Assembly: GCA_013697585.1 (NCBI GenBank)
Contig: JACCWP010000195.1
Coordinates: forward strand, 1-34,666
From: Nocardioidaceae bacterium
GTDB lineage: Bacteria; Actinomycetota; Actinomycetes; Propionibacteriales; Nocardioidaceae
Reading direction: 5' to 3'
DNA: 34,666 nt
Shown: piece by piece, positions 1-8,367 of the stretch
How the letters are laid out: each line of letters starts with the position of its first letter
Numbering within the stretch: position 1 is the stretch's first letter
Notes under the pieces: model-generated
Database searches by the model: none
The model's input: only the letters and a program-made list of their open reading frames with translations
What the model was told of the DNA's origin: nothing
Translations under genes and position numbers: made by a program

Positions 1-324
1 GTAGTCCCGTCAGCGACCGACGTGTCGCGGAGAATGTACGCCGCACCCGGCGTGGTCCGCCAGGTATGCAGAGGACGGGTGGGTTCGGTCCGGTTGGCAG
101 GCGCACCTTGAACGGCCTCCGTCAGCCGCGCCCGAGGGGTCACCAAGGGCTTTAGACAAGTCCCGCCACTCGCTTACCTCCCCGTGGACGCCAACGCGAG
201 TGGAACCGGCCGCGTCTGATGACGGCTTCAACGGAATCGTGGCTGCAGCGGGGGATTGCCAGCCGAGAGCATCCGGATCGATCTCTCGCCACCGGTCCAG
301 AGGTCGAGGTAGTCCGACCGTCAG

Positions 325-551
325 CGCCAACAGCCTTCGGCGTCGGGTGGAACCGGCCGGCGAACAGGTCGAAGCGGCGGCGTCGGCCACCAGCAAGTCC
401 GCGGTCTCGCGCAAGTTCGTGGCCATGACCGAGACCGCGCTGGCAGACCTGTTGGTCGCCAAGCTTTCCAGCCTGGACCTGGTCGCGATGATGGTTGACG
501 GGGTCCACTTCGGCGAGCACCGCTGCGTGGTCGCCCTCAGGATCGACATCG
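325..551 (+). pseudogene. IS256/mutator-type transposase remnant
   Basis: About 75 codons read like the N-terminal to middle part of an IS256-family (mutator type) transposase: a segment EPAGEQVEAAA, then TSKSAVSRKFVAMTE, then LDLVAMMVDGVHFGEH and a final CVVALRIDI. In intact family members the Asp of the VDGVHF segment is the first residue of the DDE catalytic triad. Homology stops near base 551; the following codons no longer resemble the family, and neither the rest of the catalytic domain nor terminal inverted repeats are seen. The open frame runs on upstream to about base 200 and downstream to 730, but those parts do not look like transposase. This is a dead fragment of roughly one sixth of a normal ~400-aa transposase. 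Assignment is by recalled family motifs, not by search. Confidence 0.72.
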
Positions 552-589
552 TCGCCGACGCCGACCAGTCGGGGACCATCGCCGTCACG

Positions 590-792
590 CTGCACCTGTA
601 CGTCCACCTCGCCCTAAGGCGCAGCGAACCGCTGAGGTCGAGCGCGCGGCCCCCGGAGTTCTTGATCGTGGTATGGACGATCGGGACGCCATTGTCGTCC
701 TGGGGCCCGCGTTCAGTGCGTCGAATCTGAATTTGGGGCCGGCATCCCTGCGTGCCGACGGACAGGTACAGCCGCACGCCGACGCGGCTCAC
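590..792 (-). pseudogene. Fragment of a secreted/surface-type protein gene
   Basis: Read on the minus strand from a GTG at 792, the frame starts with GVRLYLSVGTQ and later contains VPIVHTTIKNSGGRALDLSG. That second segment resembles beta-sandwich domains of actinobacterial cell-surface proteins (phrases like 'VKNTGGRALDLSG'). The resemblance ends near base 600, where the antisense of the transposase remnant begins. No signal peptide or proper gene start is present, so it looks like an internal piece of a once longer gene, cut on both sides. It lies just downstream of the LVIVD gene stop (823) on the same strand but has no visible relation to it. Function unknown; the domain likeness is from memory and weak. 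Confidence 0.35.
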
Positions 793-822
793 CTGCGTAA
801 GGCCGCCCTACAGAGTGCGTTC

Positions 823-2235
823 TCAGAAGGAGCCAAGACCGGTCGGTCGCAGGATCCACAGTCCGCTGTTCAGGTCGCTTGCGTAGATCAGGTTTCGGGT
901 GCGATCCGCGTACACGCCCCACACCAGCGGGACGGGCGGGAACACCCCGCTCGGGTCCTCGGTCGGCGGCGGAACGAACTGTCCCTTCTTTACCGGGTCG
1001 CGCCGGTCGGCCACCGACCACCACACCACACCGTCGGAGTACCACGAGGAGAACAGCTGTGCCCGGCGGCTACCGGCCGTCTCGGTGTTGTGGACCGTGT
1101 AGAAGCCGTCGGTACGCATGGAGCGGCTGTGGCGCGTGGAGAAGCTGGAGACCGGGCGGTTGTCGCCGCGTCCGTTCGTGTAGACGTAGGCCTCCCCCCA
1201 GCCGCCGCACTCCGGGCAGCCTTCGACCGGAGAGAAGTCCTCCGGGTTGACGACCATGGTCCCCCCACCCTTGGCGAGGGTCATCGAGTGGTTGTCGGCG
1301 TCCTCGTCGGGTGGCGCGAGATCTGAGCGCCCGACCGGCCCGCGGAGGGCGCCGCTGTCCCGAACGTGGAATCGCAGCGTCCCGTAGTCCCAGTACGACG
1401 CGAACAGGGTGTCCCCGCCGTGGGTGAAGCGCACGCTGTGCGCGAACGTGGCAGGGAAGGCGCCGACGTTCTGCCGGGTGGTGGCGGGATCGACTCCAAG
1501 GTCCTTGCCCACCGCGAAGCCGCCGACCTTGTGCGGCCGGAACGGGTTGGTGACGTCGACCACGACGACCTCGTCGGTCCCGGTGATCTGCTCCGCGAAG
1601 GCGTTGGCACAGCCGGCCAGCACGCTTGACTGACGAACCACCAGGTCGACCTCGTGGCAGCCGACCGTGTCCTCCGCTACCTGGAACCGGCTGAGCTCAC
1701 GAGGCGCGCGGGGGTTGGTCACGTCGAAGAACTGCAGACCCCGAAAGACCGGGCTGCTGGTCGGATCGTCACAGGTCTGGATGCCCACGACGGCAAGCTC
1801 ACCGGAGAATCGGTCGGTCTCGACGTGACGCACGACGACGTCCTCGGCGCTGGTCCCCGCCGGGTTGGGCAGCCGGCTCACCCGGGTCGGATGACGCGGG
1901 TTCTGCACGTCGGCCACCTTGACGCCGTTGGCCGGACAGGTGCCCGACCACACCCCGACATAGGCGAAGCCCCGGTGCTCCCAAACATCGGCGTTCAACC
2001 CATGTCCCCCGAGGTCGGTGTGGCCGACCACGGTGATGTTCTGGGTCCGCATCTTCGCCGTCCACGCGGGACCGGAGGTGATCCCCGCGGCCGCTGCCCA
2101 CAGCGGGTCCGGCGAGCTGTCCGGTCCTGCTTGGTGCGCCGCCGACGGGGCGGACGATACCAGCGACGCGAGTGTCAGCGCGGTGATGGCCACCGCACCC
2201 GCGGGGGCCGTCCAGCGAAGATTTCGTCGACTCAT
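823..2235 (-). CDS. Secreted LVIVD-repeat protein
   Basis: 470 aa from the ATG at 2235, which is preceded by AGGTGG six bases upstream; an in-frame ATG 18 bases further up (2253) is less likely. Residues 1-35 form a Sec-type signal peptide (RRNLRW, an Ala/Leu-rich core, then SAPSAAHQ). The mature part carries LVIVD-type blade repeats: GVKVADVQNPRHPTRVSRL, LQFFDVTNPRAPRELSRF and VVVVDVTNPFRPHKVGGF, and ends with NLIYASDLNSGLWILRPTG, a typical closing blade. These proteins are predicted extracytoplasmic beta-propellers with no assigned reaction. It lies 78 bp downstream of oleD on the same strand, so co-transcription with the olefin genes is possible but not shown. Confidence 0.85.
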   Translation of the reverse strand: MSRRNLRWTAPAGAVAITALTLASLVSSAPSAAHQAGPDSSPDPLWAAAAGITSGPAWTAKMRTQNITVVGHTDLGGHGLNADVWEHRGFAYVGVWSGTCPANGVKVADVQNPRHPTRVSRLPNPAGTSAEDVVVRHVETDRFSGELAVVGIQTCDDPTSSPVFRGLQFFDVTNPRAPRELSRFQVAEDTVGCHEVDLVVRQSSVLAGCANAFAEQITGTDEVVVVDVTNPFRPHKVGGFAVGKDLGVDPATTRQNVGAFPATFAHSVRFTHGGDTLFASYWDYGTLRFHVRDSGALRGPVGRSDLAPPDEDADNHSMTLAKGGGTMVVNPEDFSPVEGCPECGGWGEAYVYTNGRGDNRPVSSFSTRHSRSMRTDGFYTVHNTETAGSRRAQLFSSWYSDGVVWWSVADRRDPVKKGQFVPPPTEDPSGVFPPVPLVWGVYADRTRNLIYASDLNSGLWILRPTGLGSF

Positions 2236-2313
2236 CTGTGTCCACCTGTCCACTGAATCAGCCCCACGAGTACGGCAGCGGCCGCCATCAAACCCGGTTC
2301 CTACTCCCCGCGG

Positions 2314-3411
2314 TCAACAACTGTCAAGCGTGTCGTGCGACGTCGCGTTCGCGCTGTGGAGGTTCTCCCCAGGCACGGCGGGTAGCGCAGCCGTGCGGCT
2401 ACCTCGCGTGCGCTGCCCAGCAGACCTGGAGCAGGGTGTTGTCACCGTTGTCGCGAACCACCGCGCCAACCGGTCGAACCCCTCGTCGAGGCTCACGTGC
2501 GGCGCCCACGCAAGCACCTGCCTGGTGTGCCGCTGGTCGAACCAGTGCGCGGTGCTCAGCTGTTCGACGAGAAACGGCGTGAGGGGTGGGGTGTCGCGCC
2601 GGTCGAGCAACGTCCACGCCCGCTCGATCGCGACAGCGGCCGCACGAGCCACCGGCACCGGTACGCGCACGCGAGGGCCGCGGACACCGGCCGCCCGGCA
2701 CAACCGGTCCAGCACCTCGCGTACGGGTCGTGGCTCGCCGTTGGACACGACCAACGCCTCGCCGTGGACGGCCGGCTCCGCGTCGATCGCCGCGACCAGC
2801 GCGGCCACCGCGTTGTCGATGTAGGTCGTGTCGATGAGCGCGGCACCAGACCCGATGACCGGCAGCCTTCCGGCGCGGGCTCGGGCCACGATCGGCTCGA
2901 CCAGCTGAGTGTCGCCGGGACCCCAGACCAGGTGCGGCCGGATCGCCACCACGGCAAGGTCGGGGGAGTCGGCGCCAAGTGCCTGCTGTTCGGCGAGCGC
3001 CTTGGACCGGGCATAGTGCCCGCGGGCGGCCGCAGGGTCTGCTGGCTCGGCACCGACCCCCACCAACGGCTGGCCGTCGTGCGCCACCGCGGGCGACGAC
3101 ACGTGCACCAGCCGCTGCACGCCGGCGGACCGGCATGCGGTCGCCACGGTGCGGGTGCCGATCACGTTGGCTCGCAGGAACTCCGGCCACCTCCCGACGA
3201 CGTCCACCTTGGCGGCCAGGTGCACGACCGCGTCCTGCCCGACCACGGCGCGGCCTACGACAGCGGCGTCGGCGACGTCGCCGAGCACCTCCGGGCACCC
3301 GATCCCGCCCGGTCGCCGCTGCAACACCGTCACCTCGTCGCCGCGGGCGAGCAGCGCACGAGCCGTCTCGCGGCCGAGCATCCCGCTCGCGCCGGTGACG
3401 AGCACTCGCAT
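2314..3411 (-). CDS. oleD: OleD, NAD(P)-dependent 2-alkyl-3-oxoalkanoate reductase
   Basis: 365 aa short-chain dehydrogenase/reductase of the extended (3-beta-HSD-like) type. In olefin synthesis OleD reduces the 2-alkyl-3-ketoacid made by OleA to a 2-alkyl-3-hydroxyacid. Seen: the Rossmann motif VTGASGMLG at residues 5-13, the HLAAKVD segment near 64-70, a Ser at 105-106, and the catalytic pair Y133/K137 in HYARSKALAE. The start ATG overlaps the oleBC stop (TGATG, one shared base), which indicates translational coupling; longer in-frame openings upstream are antisense-type noise inside oleBC. The last ~45 residues after WFATTV are Ser/Thr/Arg-rich with no clear fold and may be a drifted extension. 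The specific name rests on its place behind oleBC. Confidence 0.9.
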   Translation of the reverse strand: MRVLVTGASGMLGRETARALLARGDEVTVLQRRPGGIGCPEVLGDVADAAVVGRAVVGQDAVVHLAAKVDVVGRWPEFLRANVIGTRTVATACRSAGVQRLVHVSSPAVAHDGQPLVGVGAEPADPAAARGHYARSKALAEQQALGADSPDLAVVAIRPHLVWGPGDTQLVEPIVARARAGRLPVIGSGAALIDTTYIDNAVAALVAAIDAEPAVHGEALVVSNGEPRPVREVLDRLCRAAGVRGPRVRVPVPVARAAAVAIERAWTLLDRRDTPPLTPFLVEQLSTAHWFDQRHTRQVLAWAPHVSLDEGFDRLARWFATTVTTPCSRSAGQRTRGSRTAALPAVPGENLHSANATSHDTLDSC

Positions 3412-5993
3412 CAGCGGCTCCCGGCGAGCGTCCGCTCCGCCCATGCGGCGACCACGGTGCGGTCCACCTTCGACGCGTGCCTGATGTCGACCGGCAGCTC
3501 GCGAGCGACGAGCACGGCGGCCAGTGGCACCTGCGCTGCGGCTCGTACGCGATCGGCGAGCGGGGTTGCGGCCACCCGCGGCGCCGTTCGTGGCGCCGGC
3601 GCGACGGGTACCACGACGACCACAGGCTGCTGCGTCCCCGCAGGTCCGATGCCGACCACCGCGGCCGAGCCGACCTCCGCGAGCGCCTCGACCCGTTGCT
3701 CGACCCCGACCGGTGTGACGACCCCCGCGGGCGTGGTCAGTACGTGTTGCAACCGACCCTCGATCCACAGTCTGCCTTGACGATCGAGGTGTCCGACGTC
3801 ACCGGTGCGGTGCCAGCCGAGGTCGCGGGCGCTCGCCCGTTGGGTGGCCCACAGCGCGTCATAGGTCTGCTTGACGTGGGCAGCGCGCACGCAGACCTCG
3901 CCGGCCGTGCCCGGTGCCGCGGTCAGCGGCTGGTCGGCGGCTCCCGACACCGACAGCGGGCTCACCCGCACCTGCACGCCAGGCAGCGGATTCCCGACGC
4001 ACACTCCGTCGCCGGCACCGGCCGCCTCGATCTGGGGCAACGAGATGTCGGTGACGGGCAGCACCTCGGTCATCCCGTACGGCGTGTGCGCCTCGGCGGC
4101 GGGCAGCACCGCTCGTACCGAGCGCAGCAGCTCGGCCGACACCGGCGCGCCCGCCGACATGAGCAGCCGAACCCGGCTGAGCGCCGACCGCTGAGTCGGC
4201 GAGAGAGCCGGTTCGGTCGCGAGCACGCTGCGCAGCGACGCCGGGGACGCGAAGACGACCGATGCCTCGATCGCGGCGACCGCGTCGGCGAGCGCGCCCG
4301 CGGTCAGTGTGCCGGGGGAGGTGACGTCCATGTCCGGCACGGCGGAGCCGACCCCCAGCGCCGGGCCGAGCAACGAGAACGGCGCAAACGCGGCGACGAT
4401 CCGGTCGTCGTCGCGCAGTTCGTACGTGGCGCGGATCAGCGCCAGCTGCGCCTCGACTTGCCGGTGCCGATACACCACCCCCTTGGCCGGACCGGTCGCG
4501 CCCGACGTGAACACGACAGCGCACTCGTCGTCGACCACTGGGCCGCAAGGAGCGGGCCCGTCACGGCCGAGTCGGGCGAGGTCGGCCAGCGTGTGCTGGG
4601 CTCCGAGCACCCGCCGCAGCGAGCCCACGAGCGTCCCGGCGACGATCCGGGACCCGGGCAGGCGCATCGCCCGAGCCGCCGCCAGGCCAGGCCCGGTGGC
4701 GATGACGTGGTGGATGCTGGCGCCACGCAGCGCCCGGCCCATGCCGCCCAGCCCGAGTCCGCGGTCAGCGAGGACGACGACGGCGCCGGCCCGCCACACG
4801 GCGTGGACCGCGACGGTCAGCTCGAGAGAGGGGGGCACGAGCAGCGCCACCCGCCGACCCGGCCCGACCCCGACGGCCGCCAGCCCCGCAGCGATCTCAC
4901 GGACCCGGCGGTCGAACAGGTCCCAGCTCACCGGCGGCCGTCCGACCTCGACGATCGCCGGCGCGTGATCTTCGGCGCGCGCCGCCAGCCGCGCATGCAG
5001 CAGCGACGGGCGCACGTCAGCACGCGCGGTCGGGCCAGCGGACGGCAACGTGTCGAGGTCGGCCAGCCAGCCGGCGATCGCCTCCGCGTACTCGGGTGCG
5101 TCCTCGGTCACCAGGTGCGCCGCTCGCTCATAGCGGTGCAGCAGTGCCTGCGGCAGCCGGCGGCGCAGGTCGTCGAGATGGGCCTCACCAAACACCGGGT
5201 CGCGCGGTCCCCACAGCAGCAGCACCGGCACGTGGAGCTGGCCGGTGGCCTGGGCGATCTCTTCGAGGGGCTCGCGGCTCGGGTGGTCGGCGTCGAACGG
5301 GATGTCCGCGACGAAGTCACCCACCGCGGCGCGGCTGGCAGCGGTTGCGTACGGAGCGGCGAACCCCGCGCGTACCTCGGCGTTCAGGCGCGGACGAGAC
5401 AGGCCACTCGCCGCCCACACGAACGCGGGAGTACGTACGCACACCAGGTCGCGCAGTCCCGGTACCCGCGTGAGCCTGATCAGCACCGGCCCGTAGGTCC
5501 CCTCCGGCTGGTGTACGGCGGTGTTGGTCAGGACCACGCCACGCAGCAGTGCCTGGTGCGTGGCGGCCCACCCCAGCGAGATCGCACCACCCCAGTCGTG
5601 TCCCAGTGTCACGACCGGCCCGGTGATCCCCAGGGCGTCGGTGAGCCGTCCCAGGTCGGTCACTCGCTGCGCCAGCGTGCGGGGCGCGGTCCGCTCTGAC
5701 CAGCCCATGCCGAGCTGGTCGGGGGCGACGACCCGCCAGCCGGGAGGCGCGTCCGCGAGCAGGCGCCGCCACAGGTAGGACCAGGTGGGGTTGCCGTGCA
5801 CGCACAGCACTGTGCCGTGGTCGGCCGGCGCGCCGTTGTCGAGCAGGTGCCAGGCGCGGTCGACGCCGTCGGCGTCGGGCACCCGCACCAGTCGTGACCA
5901 GGCAGGGTCCAGACCGGGCAGCCCCCGCGGCGGCAGCCTGGCGCTGGTCTGCGAGTGATTGCGAAGCAGCTTGGCTGACGTGACGTCACGCAT
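3411..5993 (-). CDS. oleBC: OleBC fusion: beta-lactone decarboxylase and beta-lactone synthetase
   Basis: 860 aa, two enzymes in one chain. Residues ~20-315 are an alpha/beta hydrolase of the haloalkane-dehalogenase type (OleB): HGNP at 66-69, the nucleophile elbow LGHDWGG with D133, a likely acid near D265 (WGPRDP) and H293 in AAHLV. OleB decarboxylates cis-beta-lactones to alkenes. Residues ~330-860 are an acyl-adenylate-forming enzyme (OleC) that closes beta-hydroxy acids to beta-lactones: P-loop TSGATGPAKG (496-505), PYGMTEV, and WHRTGDVGHLD in the C-terminal part. Fusion of OleB and OleC is known from actinomycetes such as Micrococcus. The ATG at 5993 has only a weak purine-rich stretch upstream. 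It is coupled to oleD by TGATG and separated from oleA by 344 bp of repeats. Confidence 0.92.
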   Translation of the reverse strand: MRDVTSAKLLRNHSQTSARLPPRGLPGLDPAWSRLVRVPDADGVDRAWHLLDNGAPADHGTVLCVHGNPTWSYLWRRLLADAPPGWRVVAPDQLGMGWSERTAPRTLAQRVTDLGRLTDALGITGPVVTLGHDWGGAISLGWAATHQALLRGVVLTNTAVHQPEGTYGPVLIRLTRVPGLRDLVCVRTPAFVWAASGLSRPRLNAEVRAGFAAPYATAASRAAVGDFVADIPFDADHPSREPLEEIAQATGQLHVPVLLLWGPRDPVFGEAHLDDLRRRLPQALLHRYERAAHLVTEDAPEYAEAIAGWLADLDTLPSAGPTARADVRPSLLHARLAARAEDHAPAIVEVGRPPVSWDLFDRRVREIAAGLAAVGVGPGRRVALLVPPSLELTVAVHAVWRAGAVVVLADRGLGLGGMGRALRGASIHHVIATGPGLAAARAMRLPGSRIVAGTLVGSLRRVLGAQHTLADLARLGRDGPAPCGPVVDDECAVVFTSGATGPAKGVVYRHRQVEAQLALIRATYELRDDDRIVAAFAPFSLLGPALGVGSAVPDMDVTSPGTLTAGALADAVAAIEASVVFASPASLRSVLATEPALSPTQRSALSRVRLLMSAGAPVSAELLRSVRAVLPAAEAHTPYGMTEVLPVTDISLPQIEAAGAGDGVCVGNPLPGVQVRVSPLSVSGAADQPLTAAPGTAGEVCVRAAHVKQTYDALWATQRASARDLGWHRTGDVGHLDRQGRLWIEGRLQHVLTTPAGVVTPVGVEQRVEALAEVGSAAVVGIGPAGTQQPVVVVVPVAPAPRTAPRVAATPLADRVRAAAQVPLAAVLVARELPVDIRHASKVDRTVVAAWAERTLAGSR

Positions 5994-6013
5994 GCTCGCC
6001 CAGCCGTGCCAGT

Positions 6014-6098
6014 GCGGCGGCGGCTGCCCGGGTGGACCGATGTCGTGCCATTACGGGGGTGGGAGCCACCACAACGGCGCGACATCCGTTGCGGGTCG
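6014..6098. repeat. 85-bp tandem hairpin repeat, copy 1
   Basis: Matches 6106-6190 at 81 of 85 positions (my count), with a period of 92 bp. Inside is an imperfect palindrome: ACCGATGTCGTGCC (6037 onward) faces GGCGCGACATCCGT, 12 of 14 positions pairing, with an inner GGTGG-GAG-CCACC stem at its centre. Confidence 0.9.
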
Positions 6099-6105
6099 GG
6101 GTCGC

Positions 6106-6190
6106 GCGGCGGCGGCTGCCCGGGTGGACCGATGGCGTGCCCTTACGGGGGTGGGAGCCACCACAACGACACGACATCCGTTGCGGGTCG
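6106..6190. repeat. 85-bp tandem hairpin repeat, copy 2
   Basis: Second copy of the repeat at 6014-6098. The four differences fall in or beside the palindrome arms, so the outer stem is weaker here (11 of 14), while the inner GTGG-GAG-CCAC stem is unchanged. Confidence 0.9.
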
Positions 6191-6212
6191 CCCGGCGACC
6201 GACCCCCAGCGC

Positions 6213-6230
6213 GGGACGGGACACCGTCCC
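6213..6230 (-). terminator. Hairpin downstream of oleA
   Basis: GGGACGG-GACA-CCGTCCC is a perfect 7-bp stem with a 4-base loop, about 110 bases past the oleA stop. There is no T-run, as is common in GC-rich actinomycetes. Confidence 0.4.
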
Positions 6231-6246
6231 AGCGGCGCCGCACGCG

Positions 6247-6265
6247 AACGCTTCTGCAGAGCGTT
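6247..6265 (-). terminator. Hairpin downstream of oleA (proximal)
   Basis: AACGCT-(7 nt)-AGCGTT, a 6-bp stem about 73 bases past the oleA stop. It may act with the hairpin at 6213-6230. Confidence 0.35.
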
Positions 6266-6337
6266 GCTGGCCCCTGGCGAGACCACCCGCGGTGGCAGGA
6301 ACGGGCGGAGCACTCCGAGACGATCACTGTCGGCCGG

Positions 6338-7363
6338 TCACCAGCAGATCTCGGTGAAGTTCGCGTTCAGCCCCGACCCGATCCCCATCAGCAGCACGCG
6401 GTCGCCTGCCTGCAGCTCTTGGGCCTCGACAGCCAGCGTGTACGGGATGGAGGCCGGTCCGATGTTGCCGCGGGTGGGGAAAGTGCGCGGCACCTGGGCG
6501 GGATCGATGCCGAGCTGGCGACACATCGCGTTGGTGTGCACGTCCGAGATCTGGTGGATGACGTAGCGGTCCATGCCTGTCGCCCAGTCGAAGTCGGCGC
6601 GGGCGTCGTCCCACAGGTCCCCGGCGAGCTGCAGCCCAGCCTCGAGCAGGCCCCTGCTGTCGGTGCGCATCATCTCGATGCCGCCGACGCACAGCTCGTG
6701 GTGCTGGGTGCTCGCGCGGCTGACACCTCCGATGATCCGGTGGCCTTCGGGATGCCTGTCGCCGCGGCCGAGGACCATCGCCGCCGCTCCCGACCCCAAG
6801 GTGAGAGTCGCGAACTCAGACATGAACTCCGACGCGGTGATCGTCGGCCCCGACAGCCGGGCGAGGGTGGTCTCGTGGATGGCTCGCGCGTCCTCGCCGT
6901 TGACCACGAGGGCATAGTCGATCTGTCCGGACTCGATCATCGCGTCGGCAATCTGCATCCCGTTGACGAAGCCGAGACACGCGTTGGCCACGTCGAAGTT
7001 GAGGCACCGCGTGGGCAGTCCGAGCGCGTCGTGGATCGACACCGCCGACGACGGCTCGAGGTGGGCGCGGCTCACCGAGGTGTTGATCATCACGCCGACG
7101 TCGGCTGGGTTGATCCCCGCCTCGGCCAGAGCCTTGGCGCCAGCCATCGCGGCGCCGTCGGAGTACGTCATGCCGTCGGCCCACCAGCGACGTTCGCGGA
7201 TGCCGACCAGTCCTTCGAGCAGACCAGGGCGCAGCCCGGTCCGGGCGTACGTGCTCGCCAGCTGCTCGTCGAACTCTGCCGACGTCACTACCTGCTGTGC
7301 GTCGACCGCCGCGACTGCGAGCACGGACGTGCTGGACGAACGGTGCACGCCATTGCCTGACAT
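6338..7363 (-). CDS. oleA: OleA, acyl-CoA head-to-head condensing enzyme
   Basis: 341 aa thiolase-superfamily protein (3-oxoacyl-ACP synthase III-like). OleA joins two fatty acyl-CoAs in a non-decarboxylative Claisen condensation, giving a 2-alkyl-3-ketoacid, the first step to long-chain olefins. The Cys-His-Asn triad is intact: C129 (VANACLGF), H270 (YVIHQIS) and N300 (RGNIGPAS). The OleA-type glutamate is present as E103 in SRAHLEPSS, which separates OleA from ordinary FabH. Start chosen at the ATG at 7363 because AGGAGAGGG sits about six bases upstream; the open frame extends 31 codons further but without support. It heads the cluster oleA-oleBC-oleD. Together with oleBC the identification is firm. 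Confidence 0.93.
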   Translation of the reverse strand: MSGNGVHRSSSTSVLAVAAVDAQQVVTSAEFDEQLASTYARTGLRPGLLEGLVGIRERRWWADGMTYSDGAAMAGAKALAEAGINPADVGVMINTSVSRAHLEPSSAVSIHDALGLPTRCLNFDVANACLGFVNGMQIADAMIESGQIDYALVVNGEDARAIHETTLARLSGPTITASEFMSEFATLTLGSGAAAMVLGRGDRHPEGHRIIGGVSRASTQHHELCVGGIEMMRTDSRGLLEAGLQLAGDLWDDARADFDWATGMDRYVIHQISDVHTNAMCRQLGIDPAQVPRTFPTRGNIGPASIPYTLAVEAQELQAGDRVLLMGIGSGLNANFTEICW

Positions 7364-7412
7364 TCGTGGCCCTCTCCTGGTGCGGGAGCCCCATTGTGTC
7401 CCACGACTGGCA

Positions 7413-7465
7413 GCCGCCCGGAAGCCGCCGTCCTCCCGTGCGGGAGGCGTCGACACCCGGGCGGC
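7413..7465 (-). terminator. Nested stem-loop between the stress gene and oleA
   Basis: Outer arms GCCGCCCGG (7413-7421) and CCGGGCGGC (7457-7465) enclose an inner hairpin CCTCCC-GTGC-GGGAGG (7433-7446). It lies about 50 bases past the stop of the PRC-barrel gene and upstream of oleA, so it should end the upstream minus-strand transcript. Confidence 0.6.
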
Positions 7466-7512
7466 GGTCGGCCAGCTTCAGACGCTGCCAGCCGGCCAGG
7501 CCGAGCCGCGGG

Positions 7513-8304
7513 TCAGCGCTGGGTCGTCCCCTCGGTGCCGTCGGCCTCGATCTGCTCCTTGCGGACCTCCTCAGACACCTGCTGCTCCTCGGTGACGGTG
7601 TCCTTGTCGATCCGTACCCGCTCGACCGGAACGGTCTCCTTTTCCACGACGGCGCGCTCCTCGTGCAGCGTGACCTCGTGCTCCTCGTCGGTGATACCGA
7701 CACCGGATGTGGCGGCCCTGCGGTCGGCGTCGGTGATCGGCTCCCGCTCGACACGGACCTCCTCACGGGTGACCGGGACGGTCTGGGTGACGTTCTCGGT
7801 CACGACGTACTTGCGCAGGCGCGCCTTGCCGGTTTCCTGCTTCTCGGTGCCCACGTGCAGCTGCTCTTCAGAACGGGTCATGGCGTCGTCGGTGGCGGGC
7901 ACGGACGTGTCATGTCCGACCGTACCGGCAGCGGCGTTGTGGTCGTCGCGGTTGCCGGTGGGCAGGCCGGAGTCGGACGGGGCCTCGCTGTAGGACAGGC
8001 CGTAGTAGCGGTAGAGCTCGGCCTCCTCGTCCTGGGAGAGGTGACCCTGGTCAGGGTCGATCCGCGGCGCGTCCTTCACCTTGTTCTTGTCGTACGGAAC
8101 CGTGAGCTCGCTGCCTGAGGCACTGGCCTCGGCCAGCGGGACGAAGCTCTCGTTCGAGCCGAACATGCCGGTGCTCGCGGTCGCCCACTCGGGCTGGCCG
8201 GTCTGGTCGTCCAGATAGATCTGCCCCACCTTGCCGATCTTGTCGCCGTTGGCGCCGTACATGGTCTCGCCGATGACGTCGTCGATCTGTGCGGTGGTGA
8301 TCAT
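7513..8304 (-). CDS. PRC-barrel and DUF2382 (YsnF-like) stress protein
   Basis: 263 aa. Residues ~1-85 form a PRC-barrel-like domain (VIGETMYGANGDKIGKV, then QPEWATAST and SFVPLAEAS). A variable Asp/Ser-rich linker follows at ~95-150. Residues ~155-255 are a DUF2382/YsnF-type domain, recognisable by alternating charged beta-strands (RLRKYVVTENVTQTVPVTRE, VRVEREPI, VTLHEERAVVEKETVPVERV). Such proteins are usually annotated as general stress proteins; the biochemical role is unknown. No signal peptide or membrane segment. It is the last of three same-strand genes (9600 to 7513) with gaps of 54-63 bp, consistent with a small stress/envelope operon. Confidence 0.9.
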   Translation of the reverse strand: MITTAQIDDVIGETMYGANGDKIGKVGQIYLDDQTGQPEWATASTGMFGSNESFVPLAEASASGSELTVPYDKNKVKDAPRIDPDQGHLSQDEEAELYRYYGLSYSEAPSDSGLPTGNRDDHNAAAGTVGHDTSVPATDDAMTRSEEQLHVGTEKQETGKARLRKYVVTENVTQTVPVTREEVRVEREPITDADRRAATSGVGITDEEHEVTLHEERAVVEKETVPVERVRIDKDTVTEEQQVSEEVRKEQIEADGTEGTTQR

Positions 8305-8367
8305 GGTGGCCTTTCGTTCGTTGGGTCACGCCTGGTGAAGACGTCCGGATGGAAGCCTCCGTACTGG

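Larger units (their letters stand above)
1..822. other. Gene-poor decayed region
   Basis: Apart from the transposase remnant and the surface-protein fragment, no intact gene is supported here. Open frames on both strands (for example a 260-codon frame on the minus strand) are mosaics of unrelated pieces. Bases 1-320 show no recognised gene, RNA or repeat. Confidence 0.6.
5994..6337. other. oleA-oleBC intergenic region
   Basis: A 344-base gap without a credible gene. It holds the 85-bp tandem repeat (6014-6190) next to oleBC, and two short perfect hairpins (6213-6230 and 6247-6265) next to the oleA stop. A frame on the minus strand crossing the repeat (about 113 codons) has arginine/serine-rich noise and is not supported. 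The gap probably breaks the ole cluster into two transcription units. Confidence 0.6.

Noticed and set aside
3412-3768. 119-codon N-terminal extension of OleD
   Set aside because: Lies within oleBC in another frame; the Rossmann motif starts right at the ATG at 3411.
3477-5699. 740-codon open frame on the plus strand
   Set aside because: Antisense to oleBC; Arg/Gly/His-rich composition from GC-rich third positions, no family motif, no start site.
6014-6190. CRISPR array
   Set aside because: Only two 85-bp units with a 7-base gap; no short repeats with spacers and no cas genes.
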